The notes beneath the pieces were generated by a model. The model worked only from the letters and a program-made list of their open reading frames with translations, ran no database searches and was not told where the DNA came from. Positions 26,538 to 34,530 of a stretch of DNA of 64,000 nt are shown here, one piece after another. Numbering within the stretch: the stretch's first letter is position 1; each line of letters opens with the position of its first letter. Source of the stretch: Parabacteroides sp. AM08-6 (lineage in GTDB: Bacteria > Bacteroidota > Bacteroidia > Bacteroidales > Tannerellaceae). Made by a program: the position numbers and the translations under genes. The stretch covers positions 63,299 through 127,298 of the forward strand of contig NZ_QRMP01000007.1 in NCBI RefSeq assembly GCF_003473295.1. The letters run 5' to 3'.

Positions 26538-27177
26538 ATATAAGACATGTATTCGATGTGGTAAGGAAAAACCATTTGGCGAATTTCATAAGGATAAGAA
26601 CTCGCCAGATGGTTTGCGAGAATATTGCAGAGAGTGCCTTTCCATTATGAGAAATCCCCAAAATAGTATTGAAGACTATGAGGGCGAAGAATGGAAAGAT
26701 ATAGAGGACTTTAAGGGGGTATATTTCATAAGTAATTCTGGACGTTTAAAGCATGTATTAAATCCATTGCGCCATACGTTAAGAGTTCCTTATCCTGCAC
26801 CTAACGGATATTTGAGATTAGTGCTATCTCATAATAATAAAAGAAAGACTGTATCTATTCATAGAGAAGTTGCCAAAGCGTTTATTCCTAATCCAAATAA
26901 CTATGAAACTGTAAACCATAAAGATTTTGATAAAAACAATAATAAAGTATCAAATCTTGAATGGCTTCCTATAAAGGATAATATAATTCATGCAAAAAAG
27001 AATGGTAAAAATAACAGAAAACCAATACTACAATGCGATATGAATGGTAATGTTATCCGAGAATGGGAATCTGCTTGGGCGGTTCAATTAGAATTAGGGT
27101 ATTTCTCAACTCTTATTTCGAGTAGATGTAGGGGTATTGGTAAATCATATAAAGGATATAAATGGAGGTTTAAATGA
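26524..27177 (+). CDS. HNH homing endonuclease (NUMOD4-HNH-NUMOD1)
   Basis: A 217-aa protein from ATG 26524; the frame runs back to 26485, but that lies deeper in the NTPase gene. It starts with a zinc-knuckle region (CIRCGKEKPF...YCRECLS), then NUMOD4 (EEWKDIEDFKGVYFISNSGRLK), an HNH core (SIHREVAKAFIPNPNNYETVNHKDFDKNNNKVSNLEWL) and a NUMOD1-like repeat (PILQCDMNGNVIREWESAWA). Such free-standing endonucleases cut intron-less alleles and spread between phages. It is tightly wedged between two recombination genes, overlapping both. Confidence 0.88.
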   Translation: MQQLKYKTCIRCGKEKPFGEFHKDKNSPDGLREYCRECLSIMRNPQNSIEDYEGEEWKDIEDFKGVYFISNSGRLKHVLNPLRHTLRVPYPAPNGYLRLVLSHNNKRKTVSIHREVAKAFIPNPNNYETVNHKDFDKNNNKVSNLEWLPIKDNIIHAKKNGKNNRKPILQCDMNGNVIREWESAWAVQLELGYFSTLISSRCRGIGKSYKGYKWRFK

Positions 27178-27941
27178 CGAATAAAATATCTTATAGGCTT
27201 TACGCCACTATTCTCGACGCCTTTTGGAATTACCTCAATAGCGATGTAATTTACAATCGCTATTGGGGCTTTTCTGATAATCCACCTCATACGGAGGATG
27301 AATTTCAGCAAAAGCAGTTTCAAGAACTGATTGACCGTATCAACCGTAAACCTTTTGATAGTGAGAAAGCAGATCGTGGCACTTGTTTCAATGAGCTTGT
27401 CGACGCTTTAATCGAACATCGGAAGCCGAAGGATGTGGAAGTTGAACGTGTGGCAGATGATAAAAATGCAGTTTGGTATCGAGCGATTTATAACAATCGT
27501 ACTTTCTCTTTTCCTGTCTCTCTCTGTTGCGAGTTTGCGGATTATTTCAAAGGTGCGTTGACACAGATTAGAGTAGAAGCAGTCCTGCCAACTGCATACG
27601 GTAATGTTTTGGTCTATGGTCTGATTGATGAACTGATGCCTACCACCGTTCACGACATCAAAACGACCGGAAGTTATACGGTTGGAAAGTTTAAGGACCA
27701 CCACCAGCATCTTGTTTATCCATATGCTCTTATGCAGAACGGTTCGGATGTACGGACGTTCGAGTATAATATCGTGGAGTTCAACAAAGGCGGGTACGTG
27801 GTAGATACCTATACAGAAACTTATGTGTTCAATCCAGAACGTGATATACCCATTCTCACTAATCATTGTGAGGAGTTTATTCGGTTTCTGGAAGAAAACA
27901 GAGAGTTGATAACAGATACTAAAATCTTTGGGTTAGAATGA
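27174..27941 (+). CDS. RecB-like PD-(D/E)XK exonuclease
   Basis: A 255-aa protein with GLIDELMPTTVHDIKTTG, giving the D...DxK core of a PD-(D/E)XK nuclease, and DHHQHLVYPYAL, the Q-x-x-x-Y motif of RecB/Cas4-type exonucleases. It probably resects DNA ends for phage recombination. It overlaps the HNH gene and the NinB-like gene by 4 bp each, so translation is coupled. Confidence 0.82.
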   Translation: MTNKISYRLYATILDAFWNYLNSDVIYNRYWGFSDNPPHTEDEFQQKQFQELIDRINRKPFDSEKADRGTCFNELVDALIEHRKPKDVEVERVADDKNAVWYRAIYNNRTFSFPVSLCCEFADYFKGALTQIRVEAVLPTAYGNVLVYGLIDELMPTTVHDIKTTGSYTVGKFKDHHQHLVYPYALMQNGSDVRTFEYNIVEFNKGGYVVDTYTETYVFNPERDIPILTNHCEEFIRFLEENRELITDTKIFGLE

Positions 27942-28375
27942 TTTTCAACTTGAATAATCCTTACGAAGTTGACAAGTATAAAGAGTATGTGAATAAGCTA
28001 TTCAAAGAAAGAGCGGTTGTCGAGGTCAAGAAAAGGCTTCCCAATCGCTCTTTAAGCCAAAACGCATATTTGCATTTGATCCTTAGTTGGTTCGCCTGTG
28101 AAACAGGGTACAGCCTCGAAGAAGTTAAACTGGATTACTTCAAAAAGACTTGTAACCGTGATCTGTTCGAGCGAAAGAAAGTAAACAAGAAAGGGTATGA
28201 GATCACCTATATGAGAAGTAGTTCCGATCTTACTACAGGCGAAATGACAACCGCGATAGAGAGGTTTAGGAATTATTCATCAGCCCAAGCCGGTATTTAT
28301 TTACCTGCGCCGAATGAGAATCAATTCTTAATCCATATACAACAAGAAATTCAACGCAATCAAGAATTTATATGA
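27938..28375 (+). CDS. NinB-like recombination protein
   Basis: A 145-aa protein. KRLPNRSLSQNAYLHLILSWFA matches the conserved core of NinB/Orf recombination mediators, although the rest is diverged. NinB binds single-stranded DNA and assists RecF-pathway-like phage recombination. Its place between an exonuclease gene and downstream ninG supports the call. Confidence 0.7.
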   Translation: MIFNLNNPYEVDKYKEYVNKLFKERAVVEVKKRLPNRSLSQNAYLHLILSWFACETGYSLEEVKLDYFKKTCNRDLFERKKVNKKGYEITYMRSSSDLTTGEMTTAIERFRNYSSAQAGIYLPAPNENQFLIHIQQEIQRNQEFI

Positions 28376-28656
28376 CACGAAAAGAGAAAATCGAACAAAT
28401 GAAAGCTATGATCTCCCAAAAACAACAGGAGATTCGGGATCTGCGACAGCAGGTAGGAGAAGAAATGATCGCTGACTTTTACGAGACGCACAATCTCAAA
28501 GAAGGTCAGCATTTTTATTTTAATGATAAAGAGTGTGTAGGCGTAGAAATGTCTGCTGATTGGGGATGTTTGAAAACGTTCCCTATAACCGCTAAGGGAG
28601 AAGTCTCTAAGAAGGGGATGATTATTTATAGTGAGGAATCTGTTAAATCGGTATAG
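28372..28656 (+). CDS. Small early protein with N-terminal coiled coil
   Basis: A 94-aa protein. Residues 1-40 are a charged coiled coil (KEKIEQMKAMISQKQQEIRDLRQQV); the rest is a compact beta-rich part (EGQHFYFNDKECVGVEMSADWG). It overlaps the NinB-like gene by 4 bp. Function not recognised. Confidence 0.65.
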   Translation: MTRKEKIEQMKAMISQKQQEIRDLRQQVGEEMIADFYETHNLKEGQHFYFNDKECVGVEMSADWGCLKTFPITAKGEVSKKGMIIYSEESVKSV

Positions 28657-28657
28657 C

Positions 28658-29503
28658 ATGATAGAAACAAAGAATAACGAAATAAGGTATTTTACATCTG
28701 ATCCCAAAAAGATGCTCAATAAATACCTTGCTCAACGGGTCCTAAAAACATGGACAGAGGACTTTATTGATGAAGATACCAGCGAGGTTGTATCAATTGA
28801 GCGTAATGAATTACTATTCCAGAGAGGAACATTGATAGACCAAGATGTTCTTGCTCAAATTCGATTCTGTTATGAGTCTGGTGATATAACAAAGGATATA
28901 GAGGTAAGTAATCAAAAACGTTTGGCTGTTGAGTTGGTAAATGACTACTTACAGCCTTATATTGCTCAGGCTACTATTGACAGCAAAAAGTGTAAATTCC
29001 TGTTTTATGCAACCAGTGTAGATTCTGCACTTCTTCTCTTAAAGGATTATATTGAACTGAACTTTACGGCAGGCTTCATTATTAACATGGTTAAAGAGTT
29101 TGATTCCTGTGTAATCCTTACTGACACATTAAAAGAAAAGAAGATCGATACTTTGCCTTTGGATTTTCCCGATAATGATCCTGATGACAAGCCGGATGTT
29201 GATGAAGAGGAAGAACCAAAGAATAGTGATCGGAAGTTTTACCAGATAGAAACAAAAATTCTATTTGACGAGGATGAACGTTCGGCGACATTTGTTGTCC
29301 ACACTTATAATGTTGACCGAGCAATGATGTTGATAACTTCTTATCTGAAAAAGAAGCAGGATGAACATGAGCAAGAAGCCAAAGAAAAGGGTAATCCTTT
29401 CGAGAGGAAAGAAATTCACACGATGATTGAAGTCGCTAAACCAATTTCTATCGGTCGGTTTATTCCCCGTGAATTTTCTATGGCTTATTCTGGTAAAAAC
29501 TAA
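28658..29503 (+). CDS. Unrecognised early protein with an internal duplication
   Basis: A 281-aa protein. ATG 28658, 1 bp after the previous stop, is preferred over an earlier GTG at 28631. Two segments look related: KFLFYATSVDSALLLLKDY near residue 110 and TFVVHTYNVDRAMMLITSY near residue 215. They are linked by a highly acidic stretch (PDDKPDVDEEEEP). It may be a scaffold or DNA-mimic-like protein of the recombination module; no family recognised. Confidence 0.65.
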   Translation: MIETKNNEIRYFTSDPKKMLNKYLAQRVLKTWTEDFIDEDTSEVVSIERNELLFQRGTLIDQDVLAQIRFCYESGDITKDIEVSNQKRLAVELVNDYLQPYIAQATIDSKKCKFLFYATSVDSALLLLKDYIELNFTAGFIINMVKEFDSCVILTDTLKEKKIDTLPLDFPDNDPDDKPDVDEEEEPKNSDRKFYQIETKILFDEDERSATFVVHTYNVDRAMMLITSYLKKKQDEHEQEAKEKGNPFERKEIHTMIEVAKPISIGRFIPREFSMAYSGKN

Positions 29504-29586
29504 ATTAAGCCCGGTGTCCGTTAGCTCGGTATCCGGGAACAATTACAGTCGTGAGACAGGATGTTTATGTGTAATAATCGCGAATA

Positions 29587-29605
29587 GCCGGGTGAAAGTC
29601 CCGGC
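29587..29605 (+). repeat. Second copy of the tRNA-leader hairpin
   Basis: GCCGGGTGAAAGTCCCGGC is identical to 24354-24372 and stands at the same 4-nt distance from the tRNA-like gene. The rest of the gap from 29504 also looks structured (CCCGG/CCGGG pairing near its start) and holds no ORF. Confidence 0.7.
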
Positions 29606-29609
29606 AAAC

Positions 29610-29797
29610 GGTGGTATGGCGGAATTGGTAGACGCTAAAGTTGAATATCTCATAGATAGGTTGTCGGTAGTGGAGGTCTTGAAAAATAGACAGCAGTCCG
29701 GCGTAAAATATATAAATACAGGTATAGGTGGCGAGAATCCACTGATTGTAAAAACTAAAAAGCTCCTATCGTGCAGGTTCAAGTCCTGCTACCATCA
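29610..29797 (+). tRNA. Second interrupted tRNA(Leu)-like gene
   Basis: Acceptor GGTGGTA (29610-29616) pairs with TACCATC (29790-29796) with one G-T pair. The D-arm TGGCGGAATTGGTAGACGC is identical to that of the first copy. The T-arm is GCAGG-TTCAAGT-CCTGC. Between D-arm and T-arm are about 137 nt instead of about 38, with internal stems TATCT/AGATA and TAGTGG/CCACTG. The second stem encloses a 7-nt-loop arm (GGTGG-CGAGAAT-CCACT) like a decayed T-arm. I cannot find a normal anticodon arm. It may be a long-insert tRNA, a decoy or a decaying gene. Confidence 0.5.
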
Positions 29798-29829
29798 CAA
29801 CCCTTTATGAGCGAAAATCTGTTTTAATC

Positions 29830-29976
29830 CGAAAGTAGGGCGAAGATAGCGCAGGTGTTTATCCGCGCGGCATCGGTTAGCCGTTGACTCTATCTGAAAG
29901 GTGATACGAAATCGGATAGGATTCGGAATGTTTGTTGTTTGTGCCCCGGGGAATACGCCTCGGGGCTTCTATTGAA
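29830..29976 (+). ncRNA. Structured non-coding segment before the membrane mini-gene
   Basis: TCCGAA and TTCGGA enclose an AGATAG/CTATCT stem and a CGG-TTAG-CCG hairpin over about 100 nt. A GC-rich hairpin GCCCCGGGG/CCTCGGGGC then ends about 16 nt before ATG 29992. No U-run follows. No RNA family was recognised. Confidence 0.35.
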
Positions 29977-29991
29977 CAAAATTTTATCACC

Positions 29992-30129
29992 ATGAATATA
30001 GAATCTTTAAATAGTTGGTCAGAGGCTTTATTAATAGTCGCTGCCATTCTCGGTATTATGGCTCTAACGTGGATTGGGCTATGCTTGATAAATCAAAAAA
30101 GAGGAGGGGATGATAATGGATTTTGGTAA
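29992..30129 (+). CDS. Very small single-helix membrane protein
   Basis: A 45-aa ORF starting MNIESLNSWSEALLIVAA with one transmembrane helix (ALLIVAAILGIMALTWIGLCLI) and a charged C-terminus. The in-frame extension to 29932 covers the GC hairpin and is unlikely. Function unknown; such mini-proteins sometimes affect lysis timing or superinfection. Confidence 0.6.
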   Translation: MNIESLNSWSEALLIVAAILGIMALTWIGLCLINQKRGGDDNGFW

Positions 30130-30181
30130 TGATATACCGGATTATGAGCCGGATGATTTTGATAACTATAATTATGACTGA
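30110..30181 (+). CDS. Possible 23-aa acidic mini-protein
   Basis: MIMDFGNDIPDYEPDDF... is strongly acidic and tyrosine-rich. It overlaps the end of the membrane mini-gene by 20 bp, is preceded by GAGGAGGGG (one of the few good Shine-Dalgarno sequences here) and stops 2 bp before the ninG-like start. The tight fit supports it, but its size makes it uncertain. Confidence 0.35.
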   Translation: MIMDFGNDIPDYEPDDFDNYNYD

Positions 30182-30183
30182 CT

Positions 30184-30657
30184 ATGTATTACATAAAACG
30201 AAAGGCTAAGAAAAAAGACAAGCCTTTACCCTTGTTTGATAAAGCAGGGGTGACAGTTAAGAAGAAGCCGGATTTGAAAGCGAAACTTGACAAAGAGTTT
30301 TCCTTGTTCATCCGGCTTCGTGATTGTATGCCGAACGGGTATTTTAAATGTATCTCCTGTGGGCAGATTAAACCGTTTGAGCAGGCAGACTGCGGGCACT
30401 ATTTTAGCCGGACTCATTTGTCTACACGGTTCGATGAAAATAATTGTCATGCTGAATGCAGACATTGTAACCGTTTTAAGGCAGATCACCTTGAAGGGTA
30501 CCGGGAAAATCTGATAGAAAAGATCGGTCAACAGAAGTTCATTCTACTTAAGAGCAAAGCTTCTGAAGCCTCGAAGATGACTGATTTCGAGTACGAGCAG
30601 TTAATCAAGTATTACAAGGCTCTTAATAAGAAATTACTAAAGGAGAAAGGAATATGA
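30184..30657 (+). CDS. NinG/Rap-like recombination nuclease
   Basis: A 157-aa basic protein with CISCGQIKPFEQADCGHYFSR and CHAECRHCNRFKADHLEGYRENL, the zinc-binding cysteines and histidines of lambda NinG (Rap), a structure-specific DNA endonuclease that acts on recombination intermediates. Its presence with NinB- and RecB-like genes completes a recombination module. Confidence 0.85.
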   Translation: MYYIKRKAKKKDKPLPLFDKAGVTVKKKPDLKAKLDKEFSLFIRLRDCMPNGYFKCISCGQIKPFEQADCGHYFSRTHLSTRFDENNCHAECRHCNRFKADHLEGYRENLIEKIGQQKFILLKSKASEASKMTDFEYEQLIKYYKALNKKLLKEKGI

Positions 30658-31493
30658 AAAAAGAAATTTGTGCATGGATATTTAATCCTGCAAACGCGTT
30701 ATTCAAGCAAAAGAAATCAGAAAAAGCTGTAGGATATATTATCTATTGCGAGTGCCCTGAAAAATGCGAATTATACGCCAAGGGAAATTGTGTGGCTTTT
30801 GAAAACAAATGTCCCTATGGCAGCAGAGGAATGGCTACCGGATATTCAAGGATGGCAAGTAAGTTTAATTCATGGATAAGTGATTTTAAACAGGCTCATA
30901 AAGAGGCTTATGAAGCCACGTTAACCCAGCCGAAAAAGCTGGAGTACTTTATGGATTTGGTTTATGCCCCTATTTCGCACCTTGGCCTTAATGAGGGAAT
31001 AGATTTTGTCGACGGAGGAGGTTTTGGATTTTTTAAAGGGAAACCGATTATAAAACGCGAACACTTCAATGAAGAATTTATAACCAAGCAAATTGTGAAT
31101 TTTATTCCTCACGCATTCTTTGGAGGCGTGATAACTGATTATCAAGAAAAAGAAGTACCTAAATTCCTTTTGTGGTTAAAACAGCTTGATTATCCGCTTT
31201 ATGAGAAAGTAAGGAGAATGAATCCAGATCATAACGGATTTAATGCGATGACTAATGTAGGTCGTAAGGCAATACTACAAACATTGAACCCGAATATAGG
31301 GACATTAAAGGATATACACGGAGGAATATGGACTTGGGACGGTGAATATCTATACTCAAATAATAGTCATGGTTCTTTCATGCTTATCGAAACAAGAGAA
31401 ATTCAAGAATGTAGGTTAAAGCCAAAAGGTAACGTCGTTGTCAAGATATGTGATGATGCACAGGTTAATGAAAACACGGAGTTTATAGATTGA
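30654..31493 (+). CDS. Unrecognised early protein with a Cys-rich N-terminus
   Basis: A 279-aa protein. Residues 28-60 hold a cysteine cluster (CECPEKCELYAKGNC, NKCPYG) that could bind zinc or an iron-sulfur cluster. The remainder has no motif I know. It overlaps the ninG-like gene by 4 bp and ends 1 bp before the helicase gene, so it belongs to the DNA-processing module. Confidence 0.65.
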   Translation: MKKEICAWIFNPANALFKQKKSEKAVGYIIYCECPEKCELYAKGNCVAFENKCPYGSRGMATGYSRMASKFNSWISDFKQAHKEAYEATLTQPKKLEYFMDLVYAPISHLGLNEGIDFVDGGGFGFFKGKPIIKREHFNEEFITKQIVNFIPHAFFGGVITDYQEKEVPKFLLWLKQLDYPLYEKVRRMNPDHNGFNAMTNVGRKAILQTLNPNIGTLKDIHGGIWTWDGEYLYSNNSHGSFMLIETREIQECRLKPKGNVVVKICDDAQVNENTEFID

Positions 31494-31494
31494 T

Positions 31495-32667
31495 ATGCAA
31501 TTCCGTTTGAGAGATTACCAACAGAAAGCCTCTGATGCAGCCGTTACCTTCTTCAATAACACAAAGAAGAAAACCAACGCTATCATGGTACTGCCAACAG
31601 GTAGCGGTAAATCGCTTATCATAGCTGATATAGCTGCAAGGTTGGACGGACACACCTTAGTGTTCCAGCCAAGTAAAGAAATTTTGGAGCAGAACTTCAA
31701 AAAACTATGTTCTTACGGCATCTTAGATTGTTCGATTTATTCAGCTTCTTTTGGTAGAAAAGAAATATCAAGAATAACTTTTGCCACGATCGGTAGTGTA
31801 ATAAATCATCCGGATTTGTTTTCTCATTTCCAGTTTATCATTATAGATGAGTGTCACTTGGTAAATCCTAAAGAAGGAATGTATAAGACATTCTTAGAAC
31901 TTCTCAAATGCAAGGTTCTTGGTTTAACGGCAACACCATATCGATTAAGTAGTTCGCAAGAGTTTGGTTCTATGCTGAAATTCATTACCCGAACACGTCC
32001 GGCTATATTCAAGGATGTAATCTATCATGTACAGGTTTCTACTCTTTTGGATATGGGATATCTGGCAAAGCTAAACTACTATCCGATGAATCCGGTAGGC
32101 TGGAACGAGCTTAATTTGAAAGTAAATACCACTGGCGCTGACTATACCGATAAATCAGTTCAAAGAGAGTATGAGCGAATAGACTTCTACGGTTATGTCG
32201 TTCATATCGTCCAACGACTACTTAATCCTAAACAAGGCGGTAAGCGGAAAGGCATTCTTGTTTTTACCCGATTCCTGAAAGAGGCTGAGCAATTAACCTG
32301 GTCGATACCTGGTTGTGCTATTGTTTCGGGCGAAACTCCAAAGAAAGAGCGTGAGCAGATACTTGAGGCTTTTAAGTCTGGTCGGATACCAGTTGTCGCT
32401 AATGTCGGGGTACTCACTACAGGTTTCGATTATCCAGAGCTTGATACGGTCGTCATGGCGCGTCCTACAATGTCATTGGCTATGTGGTATCAAATAGTCG
32501 GCCGGGCAATCCGTCCGCATCCATCTAAAGAATCAGCTTGGATTGTTGATCTATGTGGTAATATCAAGCGATTTGGTGAAGTAAAAGACTTAAGGCTGGT
32601 TGATGGAGGTAATGGTAAATGGGCGGTATATTCAAAAAGCAGACAATTAACTAACGTATATTTTTGA
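31495..32667 (+). CDS. Superfamily 2 DEAD/DEAH-box helicase
   Basis: A 390-aa helicase with motif I VLPTGSGKSLI, motif II IIIDECHLV (DECH), motif III LGLTATPYR and motif VI QIVGRAIRPH. The compact size with no extra domains is typical of phage helicases used in replication or recombination. Confidence 0.93.
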   Translation: MQFRLRDYQQKASDAAVTFFNNTKKKTNAIMVLPTGSGKSLIIADIAARLDGHTLVFQPSKEILEQNFKKLCSYGILDCSIYSASFGRKEISRITFATIGSVINHPDLFSHFQFIIIDECHLVNPKEGMYKTFLELLKCKVLGLTATPYRLSSSQEFGSMLKFITRTRPAIFKDVIYHVQVSTLLDMGYLAKLNYYPMNPVGWNELNLKVNTTGADYTDKSVQREYERIDFYGYVVHIVQRLLNPKQGGKRKGILVFTRFLKEAEQLTWSIPGCAIVSGETPKKEREQILEAFKSGRIPVVANVGVLTTGFDYPELDTVVMARPTMSLAMWYQIVGRAIRPHPSKESAWIVDLCGNIKRFGEVKDLRLVDGGNGKWAVYSKSRQLTNVYF

Positions 32668-32668
32668 T

Positions 32669-32863
32669 ATGGACATACTAAGTATAATCAATCGTCTTCA
32701 AGAAAAGAGACGATCGGAAAAGATAACGCCGGATCATGTGCCGGAGGTGGAGTTGATGAATGCGATCCATTCAGAGGCAAGAAAAGAACTTAATGAGCTT
32801 TTTGTTTCTGGTAAGATTGGAATTACTAAGACGCTTAATTCAAAGGCTATTTATATAAAATAG
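32669..32863 (+). CDS. Small protein between helicase and initiator genes
   Basis: A 64-aa charged protein (IINRLQEKRRSEKITPDHVPEVEL...GKIGITKTLNSKAIYI) with a winged-helix-like pattern of helices and a C-terminal strand pair. It lies 1 bp after the helicase stop. Function unknown. Confidence 0.6.
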   Translation: MDILSIINRLQEKRRSEKITPDHVPEVELMNAIHSEARKELNELFVSGKIGITKTLNSKAIYIK

Positions 32864-32868
32864 GAAAA

Positions 32869-33759
32869 ATGAAAAACTACTTTCCACATGACAGTGATGC
32901 AAGAAGCGATGATAAAATTATTGCTTTACGTATAAAGCATAAATGGGAAGGATATGGGCTATATTGGGCATTGATAGAAAAATTAAGAGAGAGCAAAAAT
33001 TATACTCTTAAAGCCGATTATAATGTTTTGGCTTTTGATTTACGTGCTGATGCTGCAATTCTAAAAAGTGTAATAAATGACTTCGGGTTATTTGCCTTCA
33101 CCAATAACAGTGAGTGTTTCTACTCCGAATCTCTAAATACACGTATGCAGCCATTGGACGAAAAAAGAGCAAAACTTTCTGATGCAGGTAAAAGAGGAAA
33201 TGAAAAGAGGTGGAAAAATAGTTCCAGTAAGTCTACACACCAATCGCCACCCGATAATAATTCTTTCGCCACCCAATCGCCACCCGATAGCCACCCAATC
33301 GCCCAACTATCGCAAGAAGAGATTAGAGAAGAAGTAGATAATAGTAAATCTAAAGAAACCTCTACTAACGTAGAGGCAAAGAAAGCCGAGCAAGCAAAGA
33401 AACTTGCCGCGGCTAAAGCCGCTACACTCAAACGTAAAGATGAATTTTATAATTCCCTGGTTCCTTATGTGGAACGATACGGGAAGGAAATGATCCGGGC
33501 TTTCTTTGATTACTGGTCTGAACTGAATAAGTCAGAAACTAAGATGAGATTTGAAACGAATAAAACATGGGAAGTCGCCAAAAGACTTGCAACATGGGCT
33601 AATAATGAGAAATTCAATGGAAAATCAAGTAGTACGATACCAAAGGCCGGACTTGGATCTTCTGCCAAGTCTGCCGGAAACAAAGCCGCAAGCCGTGAAA
33701 CTGTGGGCCAATTCGCCAGAGCCGTACTGGAACAGTATAAATCCAAAGACGGCGATTGA
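32869..33759 (+). CDS. DUF4373-type (Lin1244/DnaD-like) replication protein
   Basis: A 296-aa protein. The N-terminus (YFPHDSDARSDDKIIALRIKHKWEGYGLYWALIEKL) is the DUF4373 / Lin1244 N-terminal domain found in phage replication initiators of Bacteroidetes and Firmicutes. A low-complexity Ser/Pro region near 115-160 and an Ala/Lys-rich helix follow, then a DnaD-like C-terminal part (FYNSLVPYVERYGKEMIRAFFDYWSE). It overlaps the next gene out of frame by about 140 bp. Confidence 0.82.
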   Translation: MKNYFPHDSDARSDDKIIALRIKHKWEGYGLYWALIEKLRESKNYTLKADYNVLAFDLRADAAILKSVINDFGLFAFTNNSECFYSESLNTRMQPLDEKRAKLSDAGKRGNEKRWKNSSSKSTHQSPPDNNSFATQSPPDSHPIAQLSQEEIREEVDNSKSKETSTNVEAKKAEQAKKLAAAKAATLKRKDEFYNSLVPYVERYGKEMIRAFFDYWSELNKSETKMRFETNKTWEVAKRLATWANNEKFNGKSSSTIPKAGLGSSAKSAGNKAASRETVGQFARAVLEQYKSKDGD

Positions 33760-34180
33760 CGTATTCAATGCGGTTTCTCCTTCAATATCCGAACTGTGGA
33801 AGAATTATGACGACATTTTTATAAATTCTTTGATGTACACATGGTTTGAGCAGTTTGTGAACTTTTATTCAACGAATGGGACAATGGACCCTTTTCAAAT
33901 AAAAGATACTATAGACCTTGTTCGGGAAGAATATCCCCATTATAAGCCAGAAGATTTCAAGCTCTTTTTCAAAATGGCCAAGAAAGGTTATTTCGGACAA
34001 GTCTTTGGTCGTATAGATGGGGAGGTTATTATGAATTGGCTGGCAAAATATGATATTCACAGGGATACGCAGGCACAAAATGAAGCTATAAAAGCTGCTG
34101 ATGCGTTTAAGCCAAGTGTTGAAGCAAAGAATACTACAGGCATAACTTATACCGAATTTTTAGAGTACAAGAAACGATGA
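33617..34180 (+). CDS. Phage replication-module protein
   Basis: A 187-aa protein from ATG 33617; the frame is open back to 33551 and ATG 33605 is an alternative. The C-terminal half contains a helical domain (MDPFQIKDTIDLVREEYPHYKPEDFKLFFKMAKKG) like helicase-loader partners seen after DnaD-type genes. It might be a loader-like partner, but it lacks a Walker motif. It overlaps the initiator gene by 143 bp in another frame and the ASCH gene by 4 bp. Confidence 0.65.
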   Translation: MENQVVRYQRPDLDLLPSLPETKPQAVKLWANSPEPYWNSINPKTAIDVFNAVSPSISELWKNYDDIFINSLMYTWFEQFVNFYSTNGTMDPFQIKDTIDLVREEYPHYKPEDFKLFFKMAKKGYFGQVFGRIDGEVIMNWLAKYDIHRDTQAQNEAIKAADAFKPSVEAKNTTGITYTEFLEYKKR

Positions 34181-34530
34181 AAATCCTTGACCTACCCCTC
34201 AAAGCTCAGTGGTACGACATGATAGAGAGCGGAAAGAAGAAAGAGGAGTACCGAGATAATAACCGATACTGGAATAGACGATTATACAAGTGCTTAACCC
34301 CGCATCCTGGACATTATGGAGACTGCCAAGATTTTCATGGTAATATTATTTATCCTTGTTGGAAATGCGAGCACAGTAAATTAAAACAATATACCCACAT
34401 CCGTTTCCGCTACGGCTACACTAAGCGAACCATGCTATTCAAACTGGATAACATTTCTATTGGTAAAGGTAATCCAAATTGGGGAGCACCTGAACATGAA
34501 GTATTCATTTTAAAATTAGGAGAAAAATAG
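34177..34530 (+). CDS. ASCH/PUA-like domain protein
   Basis: A 117-aa protein. MKILDLPLKAQWYDMIESGKKKEEYRDNNRYW is the N-terminus of an ASCH domain, a PUA-superfamily fold thought to bind RNA or modified nucleotides. A CWKCEH pair lies mid-protein. Its stop directly abuts the start of an adenine methyltransferase, which suggests a link to nucleic-acid modification. Confidence 0.78.
   Translation: MKILDLPLKAQWYDMIESGKKKEEYRDNNRYWNRRLYKCLTPHPGHYGDCQDFHGNIIYPCWKCEHSKLKQYTHIRFRYGYTKRTMLFKLDNISIGKGNPNWGAPEHEVFILKLGEK

Noticed and set aside
29427-29810. 127-codon plus-strand frame covering the second tRNA-like gene
   Set aside because: It starts inside the end of the upstream gene and runs through clear tRNA arms; composition is not protein-like.
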